Assembly (NCBI RefSeq): GCF_018417635.1
Contig: NZ_CP071007.1
Span: 4,216,501 to 4,280,500 of the forward strand
Reading direction: 5' to 3'
From: Pseudomonas sp. SORT22
GTDB lineage: Bacteria; Pseudomonadota; Gammaproteobacteria; Pseudomonadales; Pseudomonadaceae
DNA: 64,000 nt
Shown here: positions 25,691 to 35,758 of the stretch, in pieces
How the letters are laid out: each line of letters begins with the position of its first letter
Numbering within the stretch: position 1 is the first letter of the stretch
Program-made: the position numbers and the translations under genes
Notes under the pieces: model-generated
Database searches by the model: none
What the model was told of the DNA's origin: nothing
Seen by the model: the letters and a program-made list of their open reading frames with translations, nothing else

Positions 25691-26629
25691 TCAGGCCGTG
25701 ACCGGGGTCAGCACCGGCTCGCCGGCAAAAAACGCCTGCAGGTTGCGTAGCACCAGTTCCACGGTGTCGCGCGCCGCTTCCGGCGACTGGCCGGCGACGT
25801 GCGGGGTCAGCACTACCGTGGGCAAGGCCTTCAGGGCTTCGGGCACTGCCGGTTCGTCATCGAACACATCCAGCCCGGCACCGGCGATCACGCCGTTTTC
25901 CAAGGCATCGACCAGGTCCGCCGTGCTGACGACGCTGGCCCGGGCGATGTTGACCAGAAAGCCCTCTGCCCCCAGCGCTTCAAGCACCGGCTTGTCGATC
26001 AACTGGCGAGTAGCGGCGCCGCCCGGGGTGGCGACAATCAGAAAGTCCGATTCCCGGGCCAAGGCCAGGGGGCTGTCGCAATAGTGATAAGCGACGTCGC
26101 TACGCGGCGTGCGGTTGTGGTAATTCACCGGCATGTCGAAGCCCTGCGCCGCCCGCTTGGCGATCGCCAGGCCGACCGCGCCGAGGCCGAGAATGCCCAG
26201 GCGCTTGCCGCTGACCGACGGGCTGATCACCCGGTTCCACTCGCCACGGCGGGTCGAGGCATCGGCGCGGGGAATATCGCGCACCACCGCCAGCAGCAAG
26301 GCCATGGCATGGTCGGCGACCGCCGTGGCATTGGCGCCAGCACCGTTGGTCACGGTAATACCCCGGGCAGCAGCGGCCGCAAGGTCGACCTGCTCGTAAC
26401 CGGCACCGATCACACAGATGATTTTCAAGGCGGGCAACGCGGCCATTTCATCGGCGTACAGGCCCAGCGGACCCCGGGTCAGCACTGCATCGATCTGGCT
26501 GCCATGGCGGGCAATGGCCTCGGCGCGCAAGGCCGGGGTCTGCGCGCGGATCAGGCGAAAGCCGTTGTGTTCCAACAGGGGAAGGTAGTCGTCGACCGTT
26601 TCTACCAGCACCAGTACCGTTTGTGTCAT
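25691..26629 (-). CDS. D-2-hydroxyacid dehydrogenase (glyoxylate/hydroxypyruvate reductase type)
   Basis: A 312-residue enzyme. The NAD(P)-binding motif LGILGLGAVGLAIAKRA, the substrate-binding VTNGAGANATAVADHAMALL, the catalytic arginine in VNIARASVV, the glutamate in GLDVFDDEPAVPE and the histidine in VLTPHVAGQS are all in place. It reduces 2-oxoacids such as glyoxylate or hydroxypyruvate to D-2-hydroxyacids. It may be linked in function to glxR/ttuD at the left end, though not in the same operon. The lipoprotein gene ends 47 bases upstream. Confidence 0.9.
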   Translation of the reverse strand: MTQTVLVLVETVDDYLPLLEHNGFRLIRAQTPALRAEAIARHGSQIDAVLTRGPLGLYADEMAALPALKIICVIGAGYEQVDLAAAAARGITVTNGAGANATAVADHAMALLLAVVRDIPRADASTRRGEWNRVISPSVSGKRLGILGLGAVGLAIAKRAAQGFDMPVNYHNRTPRSDVAYHYCDSPLALARESDFLIVATPGGAATRQLIDKPVLEALGAEGFLVNIARASVVSTADLVDALENGVIAGAGLDVFDDEPAVPEALKALPTVVLTPHVAGQSPEAARDTVELVLRNLQAFFAGEPVLTPVTA

Positions 26630-26676
26630 GCCTTGCTCCCAGGCTATTGGCGAGGGGGCATTATGCGCAGCTCAGG

Positions 26677-27090
26677 TTACTGGGCGAAAGCCCGGCCCAG
26701 ACCGCCCGGCACGCCACTGCTGTCGGTTTCCTGCCAGGGGCCGTTGAGGTTGGTCGACCAGCTCCAGCCGTTGTTCCAGCGGTAGTAGGTGCGCTGGCGA
26801 TAGAAGGTGTTGGTCTTGCCGTCGAGCACATACACGCCCAGGCGCGGGTCCCAGTGGCTGGCGCCACCGGGCGGAGGCGCAAAGCTCGGTGAGGTACGCT
26901 GCACTGGCTTGGGCACCGGGGTCACGGCCGGCTTGCTCGGCACCGCGCCCGGCTTGGGCGCAGGCTTGCTGCCCGGGCCCGGTGGCAGGGTTTCGATTGG
27001 CGGCGCGGTGGGTTCGGAGGGCTGGTGAACGGTACATGCACTCAAGCCCACAACCAGGGAAAGAAGGGTCAGGCGTGCAATGCTGTTCAT
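26677..27090 (-). CDS. Proline-rich lipoprotein of unknown function after ccmI
   Basis: A 137-residue protein with a lipobox (VVGLSAC, modified Cys19). Residues 25-75 form a proline-rich linker. A small C-terminal domain rich in W and Y follows (HWDPRLGVYVLDGKTNTFY, then YYRWNNGWSWSTNLNGPW). Residue +2 is Thr, so outer-membrane sorting is expected. It starts 10 bases after the ccmI stop on the same strand and is probably co-transcribed with the ccm operon. I do not recognise a function. Confidence 0.75.
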   Translation of the reverse strand: MNSIARLTLLSLVVGLSACTVHQPSEPTAPPIETLPPGPGSKPAPKPGAVPSKPAVTPVPKPVQRTSPSFAPPPGGASHWDPRLGVYVLDGKTNTFYRQRTYYRWNNGWSWSTNLNGPWQETDSSGVPGGLGRAFAQ

Positions 27091-27100
27091 AGTCGGTCTC

Positions 27101-28303
27101 TTACTGGTCCGGGCTGTCGATGGTCAGGTGCTGCGCAGCGGTCGTGCTGCTGGCCAGCGGAGCACCCTTGCCAACCCATTCGCCCTGGGTCGGCTGGCCA
27201 GCGCGAGAGATGCGCGCAACCAGTTGGACTTCAGGGAAGCTCGACAGTTTCATGTTCGGCATCATCGCGTCGCTGTCGCTCAGCTCGACCTCGATCGGCA
27301 GCTGCGCCACGGTTACCCGCTTGGCCGCCAGCGGCATCGGCGGGCCGGAACTTGCACGGGCAAAGATGAATACAGTGTCATCGGCCTTGACCTTGTCCTT
27401 GAGCGCCGCCGCAAGCTCGACCCGAACCTTCAGGCGTGCCGTGCCCTGCTCGGCAACTGCCGGTGCGGCCTTGCCCTCGCCGGCCTTGAGCTTGTCGCTG
27501 GCGCGCTCGATACCGCCCTGCAGCGCTGCCCGCGAGGCGTCGCCCTCGGGCAGTTGCGCCAGCAGGCGGTTCCAATAATCGATGGCTTGCTGGTAATGCT
27601 CGGCCTCGAACGCAGCGATGCCCAGCAGGCCAAGGCTGGTGACTTCGTTGGGGTCGGCCTTGAGCGCTTCGTCGGTGAGGGCCTGCAATTGCCCGCTCCA
27701 TTGCTTGTTGTTGGCAAAGTACAGCGCCTGCGCCCACTGCCCGAGCAGCTCCGGCTGGCGCCCGGCAACCGCGGCGGCACGCTCGAAGACGTTGGCGGCG
27801 TCGGCCGGACGCTCCTGGGCCATGTAGGCACGGCCAAGGAAGTACAAGCCTTCGGCCGAATCCGGCTGGGCCTTGACGGCCAGCTCCAGGCGGCGGGTCA
27901 TTTCTTCCATGGACTGCGGCGCCTTGGCGAACTGCTGGGTCAGCTCGACCTGCTCGCTGGCACCAAAGTGCAGGTACAGGCCCAGGCCCATCAGCGGCAC
28001 CAGCACCGCCGCCAGCAGCGGCAAGGGTTTGCCCAGGCGGCCCAGGCGCTGCGGTTCAGCGCCCTCGGTGTCGGCCAGCAGCTCGCGCGCGGCCTCGTCG
28101 CGGCCCTTGCCGAACTGCTCGGCATCGAGCACCCCGGCGGCCTGCTGGCTTGCCAGTTCGGCGACGCGCTCCTGATACAGGGCGACGTTGAGGGCGGTAC
28201 GGTCTTCTTCCTGTTGCGCACGACGGCCGCGCAACACCGGGATCAGCAAAAAGCTCAGGGCCACCAGCAACAGCAGGCCTGCAGCAAGCCAGAAATCAGT
28301 CAT
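27101..28303 (-). CDS. ccmI: Cytochrome c biogenesis protein CcmI (CycH)
   Basis: A 400-residue protein that presents apocytochrome c to the CcmFH heme ligation complex. Two membrane helices (about 4-22 and 94-112) enclose a cytoplasmic leucine-zipper-like segment. A periplasmic TPR domain follows ([20 protein letters not shown]) and a C-terminal beta-rich domain. ATG 28303 (MTDFWLAAG) is chosen because it overlaps ccmH by eight bases; the frame is open upstream within ccmH. Confidence 0.93.
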   Translation of the reverse strand: MTDFWLAAGLLLLVALSFLLIPVLRGRRAQQEEDRTALNVALYQERVAELASQQAAGVLDAEQFGKGRDEAARELLADTEGAEPQRLGRLGKPLPLLAAVLVPLMGLGLYLHFGASEQVELTQQFAKAPQSMEEMTRRLELAVKAQPDSAEGLYFLGRAYMAQERPADAANVFERAAAVAGRQPELLGQWAQALYFANNKQWSGQLQALTDEALKADPNEVTSLGLLGIAAFEAEHYQQAIDYWNRLLAQLPEGDASRAALQGGIERASDKLKAGEGKAAPAVAEQGTARLKVRVELAAALKDKVKADDTVFIFARASSGPPMPLAAKRVTVAQLPIEVELSDSDAMMPNMKLSSFPEVQLVARISRAGQPTQGEWVGKGAPLASSTTAAQHLTIDSPDQ

Positions 28304-28772
28304 GGGTCTGTTCTTTGTCCAGCAATTTGGCGAGGCGCTCACGCTCCTCGGACGAAAGGTCGGCGTTGCCTGCTGCCGCCTGGCCACGGCGCTTGCGCAC
28401 GATCAGCGCGAGCACGGTGAAGCCGCCCAGCAGCAACACGCCAGGGCCAAACCAGAGCAGCCAGGTGCGGGCGCTCAGGGCCGGTTTGTAGCGGACGAAA
28501 TCACCGTAGCGATCGACCATGAAGTCGATGATCTGCTGATTGCTCTGGCCCTCGCCGAGCATGCGGAAGATCTCCCGACGCAGGTCGGCGGCAATCGGTG
28601 CGTTGGAGTCGGCGATGTCCTGGTTCTGGCACTTGGGGCAGCGCAGTTCCTTGGTCAGCTCGTGATAACGCGCGCGTTCCGCCTCATCGGCAAACTGGTA
28701 GGTATCGATCGCCGCCTGGGTTACCCCGGCCAGGCTCAGGCCGAGCACGGCGGCCGCCAGCCAGCGCTTCAT
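28296..28772 (-). CDS. ccmH: Cytochrome c maturation protein CcmH
   Basis: A 158-residue protein with a signal peptide (about 1-20), the redox motif LRCPKCQNQ (Cys45, Cys48) that reduces apocytochrome cysteines, a helical bundle, and a C-terminal membrane helix ([20 protein letters not shown]). It is the short CcmH form; the TPR part is the separate ccmI. Its start overlaps the ccmG stop by four bases. Confidence 0.95.
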   Translation of the reverse strand: MKRWLAAAVLGLSLAGVTQAAIDTYQFADEAERARYHELTKELRCPKCQNQDIADSNAPIAADLRREIFRMLGEGQSNQQIIDFMVDRYGDFVRYKPALSARTWLLWFGPGVLLLGGFTVLALIVRKRRGQAAAGNADLSSEERERLAKLLDKEQTHD

Positions 28773-29302
28773 GGCTTGGCCTCATCGACCAGGCTCTGGT
28801 ACTGCGGCGCCAGTTGCTCGCGCCAAACGGTGGCGTCAACCACCCCGACGTGCTTGTAGCGGATGACGCCCTTGGCATCGATCAGGAAGGTTTCCGGCGC
28901 ACCATAAACACCCAGGTCCAGGCCCAGGCTGCCCTGCTCGTCACGGATGTCGAGCTGGTAGGGGTTGTGGAACTCGGCCAGCCACTTCAGTGCGGCGGCG
29001 TTGTCGTCCTTGTAGTTGACGCCGTGGATCACCACGCCCTGCTCGGCCAGCTTGTTCAGGTACGGGTGCTCGACCTTGCACGACGGGCACCAGGTGGCCC
29101 AGACGTTGACCAGCGCCGGCTTGCCGAGCAGGTCGGCCTCGGTCAGCGGCTTGCCGTCGACCGATTGCAGGGCAAAGGCCGGGAACGGCTTGCCGATCAT
29201 CGCCGAGGGCAGTTCGCTCGGGTCGAGGAACAGCCCGCGGTAGAGAAACACCGCCACCAGCAGAAACACCGCCAGCGGCAGCACCATGATCCAACGCTTC
29301 AT
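28769..29302 (-). CDS. ccmG: Thiol:disulfide oxidoreductase CcmG (DsbE)
   Basis: A 177-residue membrane-anchored thioredoxin-like protein that keeps apocytochrome c thiols reduced, taking electrons from DsbD. The N-terminal anchor is at about 4-21. The active site is WATWCPSCKVEHP (Cys72, Cys75), and the conserved GVYGAPETFLID holds the cis-proline. It overlaps ccmF and ccmH by four bases each. Confidence 0.95.
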   Translation of the reverse strand: MKRWIMVLPLAVFLLVAVFLYRGLFLDPSELPSAMIGKPFPAFALQSVDGKPLTEADLLGKPALVNVWATWCPSCKVEHPYLNKLAEQGVVIHGVNYKDDNAAALKWLAEFHNPYQLDIRDEQGSLGLDLGVYGAPETFLIDAKGVIRYKHVGVVDATVWREQLAPQYQSLVDEAKP

Positions 29303-31287
29303 GCAGTAGCTCCAGACATGCCCAGTGCCTCACGCACACGGGTTTTAACCTTGACGCGATAGCGACCATCCAGTGCCGCCAGCAAACCGCCCAGGCCGGT
29401 CAGCAGGCCGCCCAGCCAGATCCAGCGCACAAACGGCTTGACGTGCACCCGCACCGCCCAGGCGCCGTTATCCAGCGGCTCGCCGAGGGCGACGTAGAGA
29501 TCACGGGTGAAACCGGCATCGATGCCGGCTTCGGTCATCATCGACTGCTGCACGGTGTACAGGCGTTTTTCCGGGTGCAGCACGCTGATCTCACGACCGT
29601 TTTCGACCACCCGCACGGTGCCCTTGTCGGAGGTGAAGTTCGGCCCCTCAAAATGCTTGGCGCCCTCGAAGATGAACTGGTAACCGGCCAGCTCCACCGA
29701 CTCGCCCGGCGCCAGGCGCAGGTCGCGTTCGGCGCTGTTGTTGCTCGACAGCACCACGCCCAGGGCGCACACCGCCAGGCCCAGGTGGGCGACGTGCATG
29801 CCCCAGTAGCTGCGGTTGAGGCCGCGCAGGCCTTTGAACAAGCCTTTGTGGCGGGTCTTGTCGAGGATGTCGCGGGCCCCGGCCAGGACAATCCACGCAG
29901 CCAGGGCAAAGGTGGTCAGCACCTGCCAGTCAAAGTCATCCACCAGCAGGCCGCCGATCGGTGCCAGCACGGCGCTGGCGATCAGCACCGGGGTGAGCAT
30001 GCCCAGCAGCCATTTGCTCGGGGTGTCTTTCCAGCGCACCAGCACGCCCACCGCCATGACCACCATCAACAGCGCCATCAACGGGATGAACAGCGCATCG
30101 AAGTACGGCGGGCCGACCGACAGCTTGGCCCCGGTCAGGGCATCGAGAATCAGCGGGTAAAGGGTGCCGAGCAGGATCATCGACGCCGCCACCACCAGTA
30201 TCAGATTATTGGCCAGCAGCAGGGTTTCCCGCGACCACAGGGCAAAGCCGACCTGGCTCTTGACCACTGGCGCGCGCAGGGCGAACAGGGTCAGCGAACC
30301 GCCGACCACGAACAGCAGGAAGATCAGGATGAAGATGCCGCGCTCAGGGTCGGAGGCGAAGGCATGCACCGAGGTCAGTACCCCGGAACGCACCAAGAAG
30401 GTACCCAGCAGGCTCAGGGAGAACGCGGCAATGGCCAACAGCACCGTCCAGCTCTTGAACACGCCGCGCTTCTCGGTGACCGCCAGCGAGTGAATCAGCG
30501 CGGTGCCGACCAGCCAGGGCATGAACGAGGCGTTCTCGACCGGGTCCCAGAACCACCAGCCGCCCCAGCCCAGCTCGTAATAGGCCCACCAGGAACCGAG
30601 GGTGATGCCGATACCGAGGAAGGCCCAGGCGACGATGGTCCACGGCCGCGACCAGCGCGCCCAGGCGGCGTCCAGGCGCCCGCCAAGCAAGGCGGCGATG
30701 GCGAAGGCGAAGGCCACCGAGAAGCCCACGTAGCCCATGTACAGCATCGGCGGGTGAACGATCAGGCCGATGTCCTGCAGCAGCGGGTTGAGGTCGGCGC
30801 CGTCACTCGGCATCTGCGGCAGCAGGCGCTTGAACGGGTTGGAGGTGATGATCAGGAACGACAGGAAGCCGACGCTGATCATGCCCATCACCGCCAGCAC
30901 CCGCGCCAGCATCACCTGCGGCAATTGCCGGGAAAAGATCGACACGGCAAAGGTCCAGCCGCCGAGGATCATCGCCCACAGCAGCAGCGAGCCCTCGTGG
31001 GCGCCCCACACGGCGCTGAACTTGAAGTACCAGGGCAAGGCGCTGTTGGAGTTGTTGGCCACATAGGCGACCGAGAAGTTGTCGGTCATGAAGGCGTGGG
31101 TCAGGCAGGCGAAAGCGAACGCCAGGAAGGCGAACTGGCCCCAGGCGGCCGGGCGCGCCAGGCTCATCCACAGGCTGTCGCCGCGCCAGGCGCCGAGCAG
31201 CGGGATGGTGGCCTGGACGCAGGCGAAGCAGATCGCCAGGATCATCGCCAGCTGGCCCAGTTCAGGAATGATCAGTGCCGAATTCAT
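29299..31287 (-). CDS. ccmF: Heme lyase subunit CcmF
   Basis: A 662-residue membrane protein of the heme ligation complex that attaches heme to the CxxCH motif of apocytochromes. It has many helices, the periplasmic tryptophan-rich WWD motif ([20 protein letters not shown]), and conserved histidines around it. The length is normal. The start overlaps the ccmE stop by ATGA. Confidence 0.96.
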   Translation of the reverse strand: MNSALIIPELGQLAMILAICFACVQATIPLLGAWRGDSLWMSLARPAAWGQFAFLAFAFACLTHAFMTDNFSVAYVANNSNSALPWYFKFSAVWGAHEGSLLLWAMILGGWTFAVSIFSRQLPQVMLARVLAVMGMISVGFLSFLIITSNPFKRLLPQMPSDGADLNPLLQDIGLIVHPPMLYMGYVGFSVAFAFAIAALLGGRLDAAWARWSRPWTIVAWAFLGIGITLGSWWAYYELGWGGWWFWDPVENASFMPWLVGTALIHSLAVTEKRGVFKSWTVLLAIAAFSLSLLGTFLVRSGVLTSVHAFASDPERGIFILIFLLFVVGGSLTLFALRAPVVKSQVGFALWSRETLLLANNLILVVAASMILLGTLYPLILDALTGAKLSVGPPYFDALFIPLMALLMVVMAVGVLVRWKDTPSKWLLGMLTPVLIASAVLAPIGGLLVDDFDWQVLTTFALAAWIVLAGARDILDKTRHKGLFKGLRGLNRSYWGMHVAHLGLAVCALGVVLSSNNSAERDLRLAPGESVELAGYQFIFEGAKHFEGPNFTSDKGTVRVVENGREISVLHPEKRLYTVQQSMMTEAGIDAGFTRDLYVALGEPLDNGAWAVRVHVKPFVRWIWLGGLLTGLGGLLAALDGRYRVKVKTRVREALGMSGATA

Positions 31288-31739
31288 GGCTTGGCTCCGG
31301 CATCGGTGGCGACCTGGCCGCTTTCCTTGAGGGCCTTGGTGACCTCTGGCGGCATGTATTTCTCGTCGTGCTTGGCCAGCACTTCATCGGCCACTACCAC
31401 GCCTTCGGCGTTGAGCTTGCCCAGGGCGACGATGCCCTGCCCTTCGCGGAACAGGTCGGGGAGGATGCCGCGGTAGGTGATCGGCACCGACTTGTTGAAG
31501 TCGGTGACCACGAAGCGCACGTCCAGCGAGTCGCCGGAGCGTTGCAGCGAGCCTTTCTCGACCATGCCGCCAGCGCGGATGCGGGTGTCCAGCGGCGCTT
31601 CGCCGTTGGCGATCTGGGTCGGGGTGTAGAACAGGTTGATGTTCTGTTGCAGGGCACTCAGGGCCAGGCCCACGGCAATGCCAATCCCGGCCAGCAGGCC
31701 GAGGATGATGAACAGACGCTTTTTACGCTGCGGATTCAC
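31284..31739 (-). CDS. ccmE: Heme chaperone CcmE
   Basis: A 151-residue protein with an N-terminal anchor (about 9-30) and a periplasmic OB-fold. The heme-binding HxxxY site is [13 protein letters not shown], where His124 forms the covalent bond and Tyr128 is the axial ligand. It carries heme from CcmC to CcmF. It starts with GTG 31739, which overlaps the ccmD stop. Confidence 0.96.
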   Translation of the reverse strand: MNPQRKKRLFIILGLLAGIGIAVGLALSALQQNINLFYTPTQIANGEAPLDTRIRAGGMVEKGSLQRSGDSLDVRFVVTDFNKSVPITYRGILPDLFREGQGIVALGKLNAEGVVVADEVLAKHDEKYMPPEVTKALKESGQVATDAGAKP

Positions 31740-31912
31740 GGTTTGTTCTCCCGGCGCAGACGGCGCGCCTGTTCTTGCAAATAACGGCGCTTGGCGCGCA
31801 CCGGCGCGGCGACGTTGAGGGCCAGCACCAGCAGGCAGATGCCGTAGGCCGACCAGACGTACAGGCCGTGATGGCCCATGGCGAGAAAATCACTGAAGGA
31901 GGCAAAGCTCAT
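31736..31912 (-). CDS. ccmD: Heme exporter subunit CcmD
   Basis: A 58-residue membrane protein starting [20 protein letters not shown], with one helix (about 18-38) and a basic cytoplasmic tail ([20 protein letters not shown]). It joins CcmC and CcmE and helps release heme-loaded CcmE. It was found by translating the gap between ccmC and ccmE; the ATG overlaps the ccmC stop and the TGA overlaps the ccmE GTG. Confidence 0.93.
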   Translation of the reverse strand: MSFASFSDFLAMGHHGLYVWSAYGICLLVLALNVAAPVRAKRRYLQEQARRLRRENKP

Positions 31913-32685
31913 CGCGCCATCTCCCGACCCAGGCTGTTCAATACCTCCTCCTTGACCCAGCTGGCGCGCGCCTCGCGCTTGAGCACTTCAAGGCGCATGC
32001 GCAACAACAGCACGGCGCCGAAGAAGCAGTAGAAACCCAGCACCGTCAGCAGCAGCGGCAGCCACATCTCGGCGGGCATCGCCGGCTTTTCGGTGAGGGT
32101 GAAGGTGGCGCCCTGGTGCAGGGTGTTCCACCACTCCACCGAGTACTTGATGATCGGGATGTTGATCACCCCGACGATGGCCAGCACCGCGCAGGCCTTG
32201 GCCGCGCTCTCACGATTGCTGATGGCATGGCTCAGGGCAATGAGACCGAAGTACAGAAAAAGCAGGATCAGCATCGACGTCAGTCGCGCATCCCAGACCC
32301 ACCAGCTGCCCCAGGTCGGCTTGCCCCAGATGGCGCCGGTGACCAGCGCCACGGCGGTCATCCAGGCGCCGATGGGCGCCGCGCATTGCAGGGCGACGTC
32401 GGCGATCTTCATCTTCCACACCAGGCCCACCACCCCGGCCACCGCCAGCATCACGTAGCAGGACTGGGCAAGCATCGCCGCCGGCACGTGGATGTAGATG
32501 ATCCGGAAGCTGTTACCTTGCTGGTAATCCTGGGGCGCGAAGGCCAGGCCCCAGACCACGCCGATGCCGATCAGCAGGATGGCGGCAATCGCCAGCCACG
32601 GCAGCATCCGCCCGCTGATGGAATAGAACCATTTGGGTGAACCCAGTTTGTGAAACCACGTCCAGCTGATTGCGCTGCTTTTCAT
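31909..32685 (-). CDS. ccmC: Heme handling protein CcmC
   Basis: A 258-residue protein with six membrane helices and the WWD motif ([15 protein letters not shown]) flanked by conserved histidines ([10 protein letters not shown]). It loads heme onto CcmE. ATG 32685 is chosen; a GTG directly before it (32688) is possible. The 43 bases between ccmB and ccmC are the largest gap in the operon apart from the ends. Confidence 0.95.
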   Translation of the reverse strand: MKSSAISWTWFHKLGSPKWFYSISGRMLPWLAIAAILLIGIGVVWGLAFAPQDYQQGNSFRIIYIHVPAAMLAQSCYVMLAVAGVVGLVWKMKIADVALQCAAPIGAWMTAVALVTGAIWGKPTWGSWWVWDARLTSMLILLFLYFGLIALSHAISNRESAAKACAVLAIVGVINIPIIKYSVEWWNTLHQGATFTLTEKPAMPAEMWLPLLLTVLGFYCFFGAVLLLRMRLEVLKREARASWVKEEVLNSLGREMAR

Positions 32686-32728
32686 CACGGTACATCCAGG
32701 GTCTTTGCTGGGCTGGGCCCAGACCTCA

Positions 32729-33397
32729 TTATTCGCCGACGCTGATCTTCAGGCCAGCCGCTATTGCAAAGGGTGCCAGAGTTACTGCCAGGGCGGTCAG
32801 GCTGCCAAGCCAGAGCAGATAACCGGTCGCCGGCATAGCTTGCAGTGCCGCCTGCAAGGCGCCACTGCCCAGGATCAATACCGGGATATATAACGGCAAA
32901 ATAAGTAGCGCCAGCAGCAGGCCGCCACGTTTCAAGCCGACTGTCAGGGCCGCACCCACGGCGCCCAACAGGCTCAGTACCGGGGTACCGAGCAAGAGCG
33001 ATGCCAGCAGTACCGGCAGGCACGCCGCAGGCAAACCTAGCATCAGTGCCAGCAAGGGTGCCAACAATACCAGTGCCAGGCCGGAAAAGGCCCAGTGTGC
33101 CAGCACTTTCGCCAGCACCAGAAGAGGCAGGGGGTGCGACGAAAGGACCCACTGTTCGAGCGAGCCATCCTCGAAATCACTGCGGAAAAGCCCGTCCAGC
33201 GAGAGCAGAACCGATAAAAGCGCTGCCACCCAGACCAGCCCCGGAGACAAGGTTTGCAACAATTGAGTCTCGGGTCCGACCGCCAACGGGAACAGCGCAA
33301 CGACGATGGCGAAGAACACCAGCGGGTTGGCAAGCTCGGCGGGACGTCGGCACAACAGAAGCGCTTCACGGCGCAACAACAGCACAAAGACACTCAT
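32729..33397 (-). CDS. ccmB: Heme exporter permease CcmB
   Basis: A 222-residue permease with six helices ([20 protein letters not shown] near the start, then [20 protein letters not shown]). Together with CcmA and CcmC it forms the ABC complex that frees holo-CcmE. ATG 33397 overlaps the ccmA stop by ATGA. Confidence 0.95.
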   Translation of the reverse strand: MSVFVLLLRREALLLCRRPAELANPLVFFAIVVALFPLAVGPETQLLQTLSPGLVWVAALLSVLLSLDGLFRSDFEDGSLEQWVLSSHPLPLLVLAKVLAHWAFSGLALVLLAPLLALMLGLPAACLPVLLASLLLGTPVLSLLGAVGAALTVGLKRGGLLLALLILPLYIPVLILGSGALQAALQAMPATGYLLWLGSLTALAVTLAPFAIAAGLKISVGE

Positions 33398-34026
33398 GCG
33401 GCCCACTGCCCCAGGTTCAGTTCACGGTAACCGGACGGCTTGCGCTCCAGCGTGTGGTGGGTGGTCAGCACGACCATGCCGCCCTGCTCGCAATGGGCGG
33501 CCAGGTGCGCTTCGAGCTGGGCCACGCCCTGTTTGTCGAGGGCAGTGAACGGTTCGTCGAGAATCCACAGCGGCGGGCTGTCCAGGTACAGCCGGGCCAG
33601 GGCCACGCGGCGTTGCTGGCCGGCCGACAGGGTGTGGCAGGGGACGTCTTCGAAGCCGCGCAGGCCGACCGCTTCAAGGGCCGTGCGGATCGCCGCCGGC
33701 GCTGCCGGGCGATGCAGGGCGCAGAGCCAGGCGAGGTTCTCTTCGGGGCTGAGGACATCCTTGATGCCGGCGGCGTGGCCGATCCACAGGAGGATCCGCG
33801 CCAGTTCGTTGCGCTGTTCGGCCAACGGCTTGCCGCTGACTAGAATCTGCCCGGCGGTCGGGCTCATGAGCCCGGCCATCAGGCGCAACAGGCTGGTTTT
33901 GCCGCTGCCGTTGGGGCCGCTGATCTGCAGCATGTCGCCTGCGCCCAGGTGCAATTCGAGGTTTTCGAAGAGCATTCGCCAGTCGCGCTCGCAGGCCAGG
34001 CCCACGGCTTGGAGATGAGGGGTCAC
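33394..34026 (-). CDS. ccmA: Heme exporter ATPase CcmA
   Basis: A 210-residue ABC ATPase with Walker [12 protein letters not shown], signature [14 protein letters not shown], Walker [14 protein letters not shown], and switch histidine in LTTHHTL. It drives release of heme-CcmE. It starts with GTG 34026 and is the first gene of the ccm operon. Confidence 0.96.
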   Translation of the reverse strand: MTPHLQAVGLACERDWRMLFENLELHLGAGDMLQISGPNGSGKTSLLRLMAGLMSPTAGQILVSGKPLAEQRNELARILLWIGHAAGIKDVLSPEENLAWLCALHRPAAPAAIRTALEAVGLRGFEDVPCHTLSAGQQRRVALARLYLDSPPLWILDEPFTALDKQGVAQLEAHLAAHCEQGGMVVLTTHHTLERKPSGYRELNLGQWAA

Positions 34027-34055
34027 GGTTTCGCCTTATGCATGGGATGCCTGTC

Positions 34056-34081
34056 TCAAGTCGGTCCCGGCCTTGCCGTTA
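34056..34081 (+). promoter_or_regulatory. Candidate sigma-28 (FliA) promoter of the FliK-like gene
   Basis: TCAAG (34056-34060) and GCCGTTA (34075-34081) lie 14 bases apart, the spacing of FliA promoters (TAAAG/TCAAG, GCCGATAA). The -10 differs at one of seven bases. It would start transcription about 100 bases before the gene. Confidence 0.4.
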
Positions 34082-34134
34082 TACTGGCAACGACGATGTG
34101 GCCCGGCCGCGCTGATCGCCAAAGATCGGGCGGC

Positions 34135-34140
34135 ATTATA
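34135..34140 (-). promoter_or_regulatory. Likely -10 element of the ccm operon promoter
   Basis: A perfect TATAAT on the minus strand lies 109 bases before the ccmA GTG. The best -35-like sequences upstream (TTTGCA, TCTTTG) are weak, so an activator may help. The same region is shared with the divergent FliK-like gene. Confidence 0.45.
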
Positions 34141-34189
34141 CATGTGATGTCCTACTGCAAAGAGGGCTATTTCAACAGGTTGCGAGCGG

Positions 34190-35758
34190 ATGACAGGCGA
34201 AATCAACAACCTCGGCACACAGATTCCGGCCAGCCCGCAGCTACGCTCGGCGATGACCGGCGAACTGCTGCGCCTGCTGCAACCGCAGCAGGCCCTGCTG
34301 GCCCCGGGCGAAACCGCCAAGGCCGAGGTCTTGGCCCTGCGCCAGGTCGGCCAGGACTTCCAGATGCTGCTCAAGCTGACCCAGGACAACGGCAAGCAAA
34401 CCAATGTCCAGGCCAGCAGTACCCTGCCCCTGGCCCAGGGCAGCCAGCTGGCGGTCACCCAGAGCAGCAATGCCAACCTGAGCATTACAGTGCAGCAAGC
34501 CATCGCCAGCAGCGTCGCCACCCTGACCCGCATCGACACCCGCGAGCTGCCGGTGGGCACCCTGCTGCAAGGCAAGGTCGTTACCAGCCAGGCATTGCCG
34601 GCAAACGCCGGCCAACTGTCGCAGTTTCGCTCGCTGGTCACTTTGCTCGGCGGCCCGCAGGCTGGCGCCACCCTGGCCATCGACAGCCCGCGTCCGCTAA
34701 CGGTGGGCAGCTTGCTCAGTGCCCGGGTGCAGGGCGATCAGTCGCTGAACTTCGTGCCGCTCAGCGGCCGCCAGGAACAACTGGCAATCAGCCAGCAATT
34801 GAGTAGCCAGCAGAGCCGCCAAGCCTCACTGCAGGGTTTGCTCAGCGCCCTGCAGCAGGTGCGCAGCGATAACAATCAGCCCGCCGAGGTACGCGTCAAC
34901 GTCGACAAGTTGCTGGCCAGCCTGCCGGATGTGCGTCAGCTCAGCGACCCTAAAGGCCTGGCCCAGGCCCTGAGCAACAGCGGCGTGTTTCTTGAGGCCA
35001 AGCTGCTGGCCGGGCTGCCCGCGACACTCGCACCTGACCTCAAGGCGCAGGTGACGCGCCTGGTGGCGCAACTGCTGCCGGGGCTGCCGGGCAACGCCAC
35101 CTTCAACCCCGCCGCGGCCGCCAGTACCCTGGCCCAGGTCATGCCCGGCATGGTCCGCAGCGCCCTGGGCATGCTCGGCCAGGTCAGCCCGCGGCCACAG
35201 CCCGGCGGTTTCCCCCTGCCCTCACGGTCATTGCCAAGCCAGGACGGGGAAGGCGACCTCGAGCACCTGTTGCGCCTGGCCGCCTCAGCCATCTCGCGCC
35301 TGCAAAGCCATCAGCTGGCAAGCCTTGAGCAGACCGGCACCACCGCCGATGGCAACCTGCAGACCACCTGGCAACTGGAAATCCCCCTGCGCAACGGTCA
35401 GGACTTCATGCCGCTGCAAATGAAGCTGCAGCGCGAAGAAACCCCGGAGCAGCAAAGCGACCCGGAACGCGAGCGTCGCGATCCACTGGAAATGCTCTGG
35501 CGCATTGAGCTGGCCTTCGATCTCGATCCACTGGGGCCACTGCAGGTGCAGGCGCAAATCACCCAGGGCAGCCTGTCGAGCCAGCTATGGGCCGAACGGC
35601 CGAGCACTGCGCAATTGATCGAAAGCCAGCTTGGCAACTTGCGCGAACGCTTGCTGGCCCGTGGCCTGAACGTTACCGAACTGCACTGCCATCACGGCAC
35701 ACCGCCCCAGGGGCCGCGTACGCACCTGGAACAACGATGGGTGGATGAACAGGCATGA
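34190..35758 (+). CDS. FliK-like hook-length-control family protein (second copy in the window)
   Basis: A 522-residue protein, glutamine- and leucine-rich, with a C-terminal half of FliK type (NLQTTWQLEIPLRNGQDFMP, ending with a beta-rich segment that includes LNVTELHCHHG). The family measures hook length by being exported and contacting FlhB. The classical fliK is at 55908-57206, so this is an extra copy. The next gene is a lone FlhB C-terminal domain that overlaps by ATGA, so the pair mirrors FliK-FlhB. ATG 34190 has only a weak ribosome site. Its exact role in the cell is unknown. Confidence 0.72.
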   Translation: MTGEINNLGTQIPASPQLRSAMTGELLRLLQPQQALLAPGETAKAEVLALRQVGQDFQMLLKLTQDNGKQTNVQASSTLPLAQGSQLAVTQSSNANLSITVQQAIASSVATLTRIDTRELPVGTLLQGKVVTSQALPANAGQLSQFRSLVTLLGGPQAGATLAIDSPRPLTVGSLLSARVQGDQSLNFVPLSGRQEQLAISQQLSSQQSRQASLQGLLSALQQVRSDNNQPAEVRVNVDKLLASLPDVRQLSDPKGLAQALSNSGVFLEAKLLAGLPATLAPDLKAQVTRLVAQLLPGLPGNATFNPAAAASTLAQVMPGMVRSALGMLGQVSPRPQPGGFPLPSRSLPSQDGEGDLEHLLRLAASAISRLQSHQLASLEQTGTTADGNLQTTWQLEIPLRNGQDFMPLQMKLQREETPEQQSDPERERRDPLEMLWRIELAFDLDPLGPLQVQAQITQGSLSSQLWAERPSTAQLIESQLGNLRERLLARGLNVTELHCHHGTPPQGPRTHLEQRWVDEQA

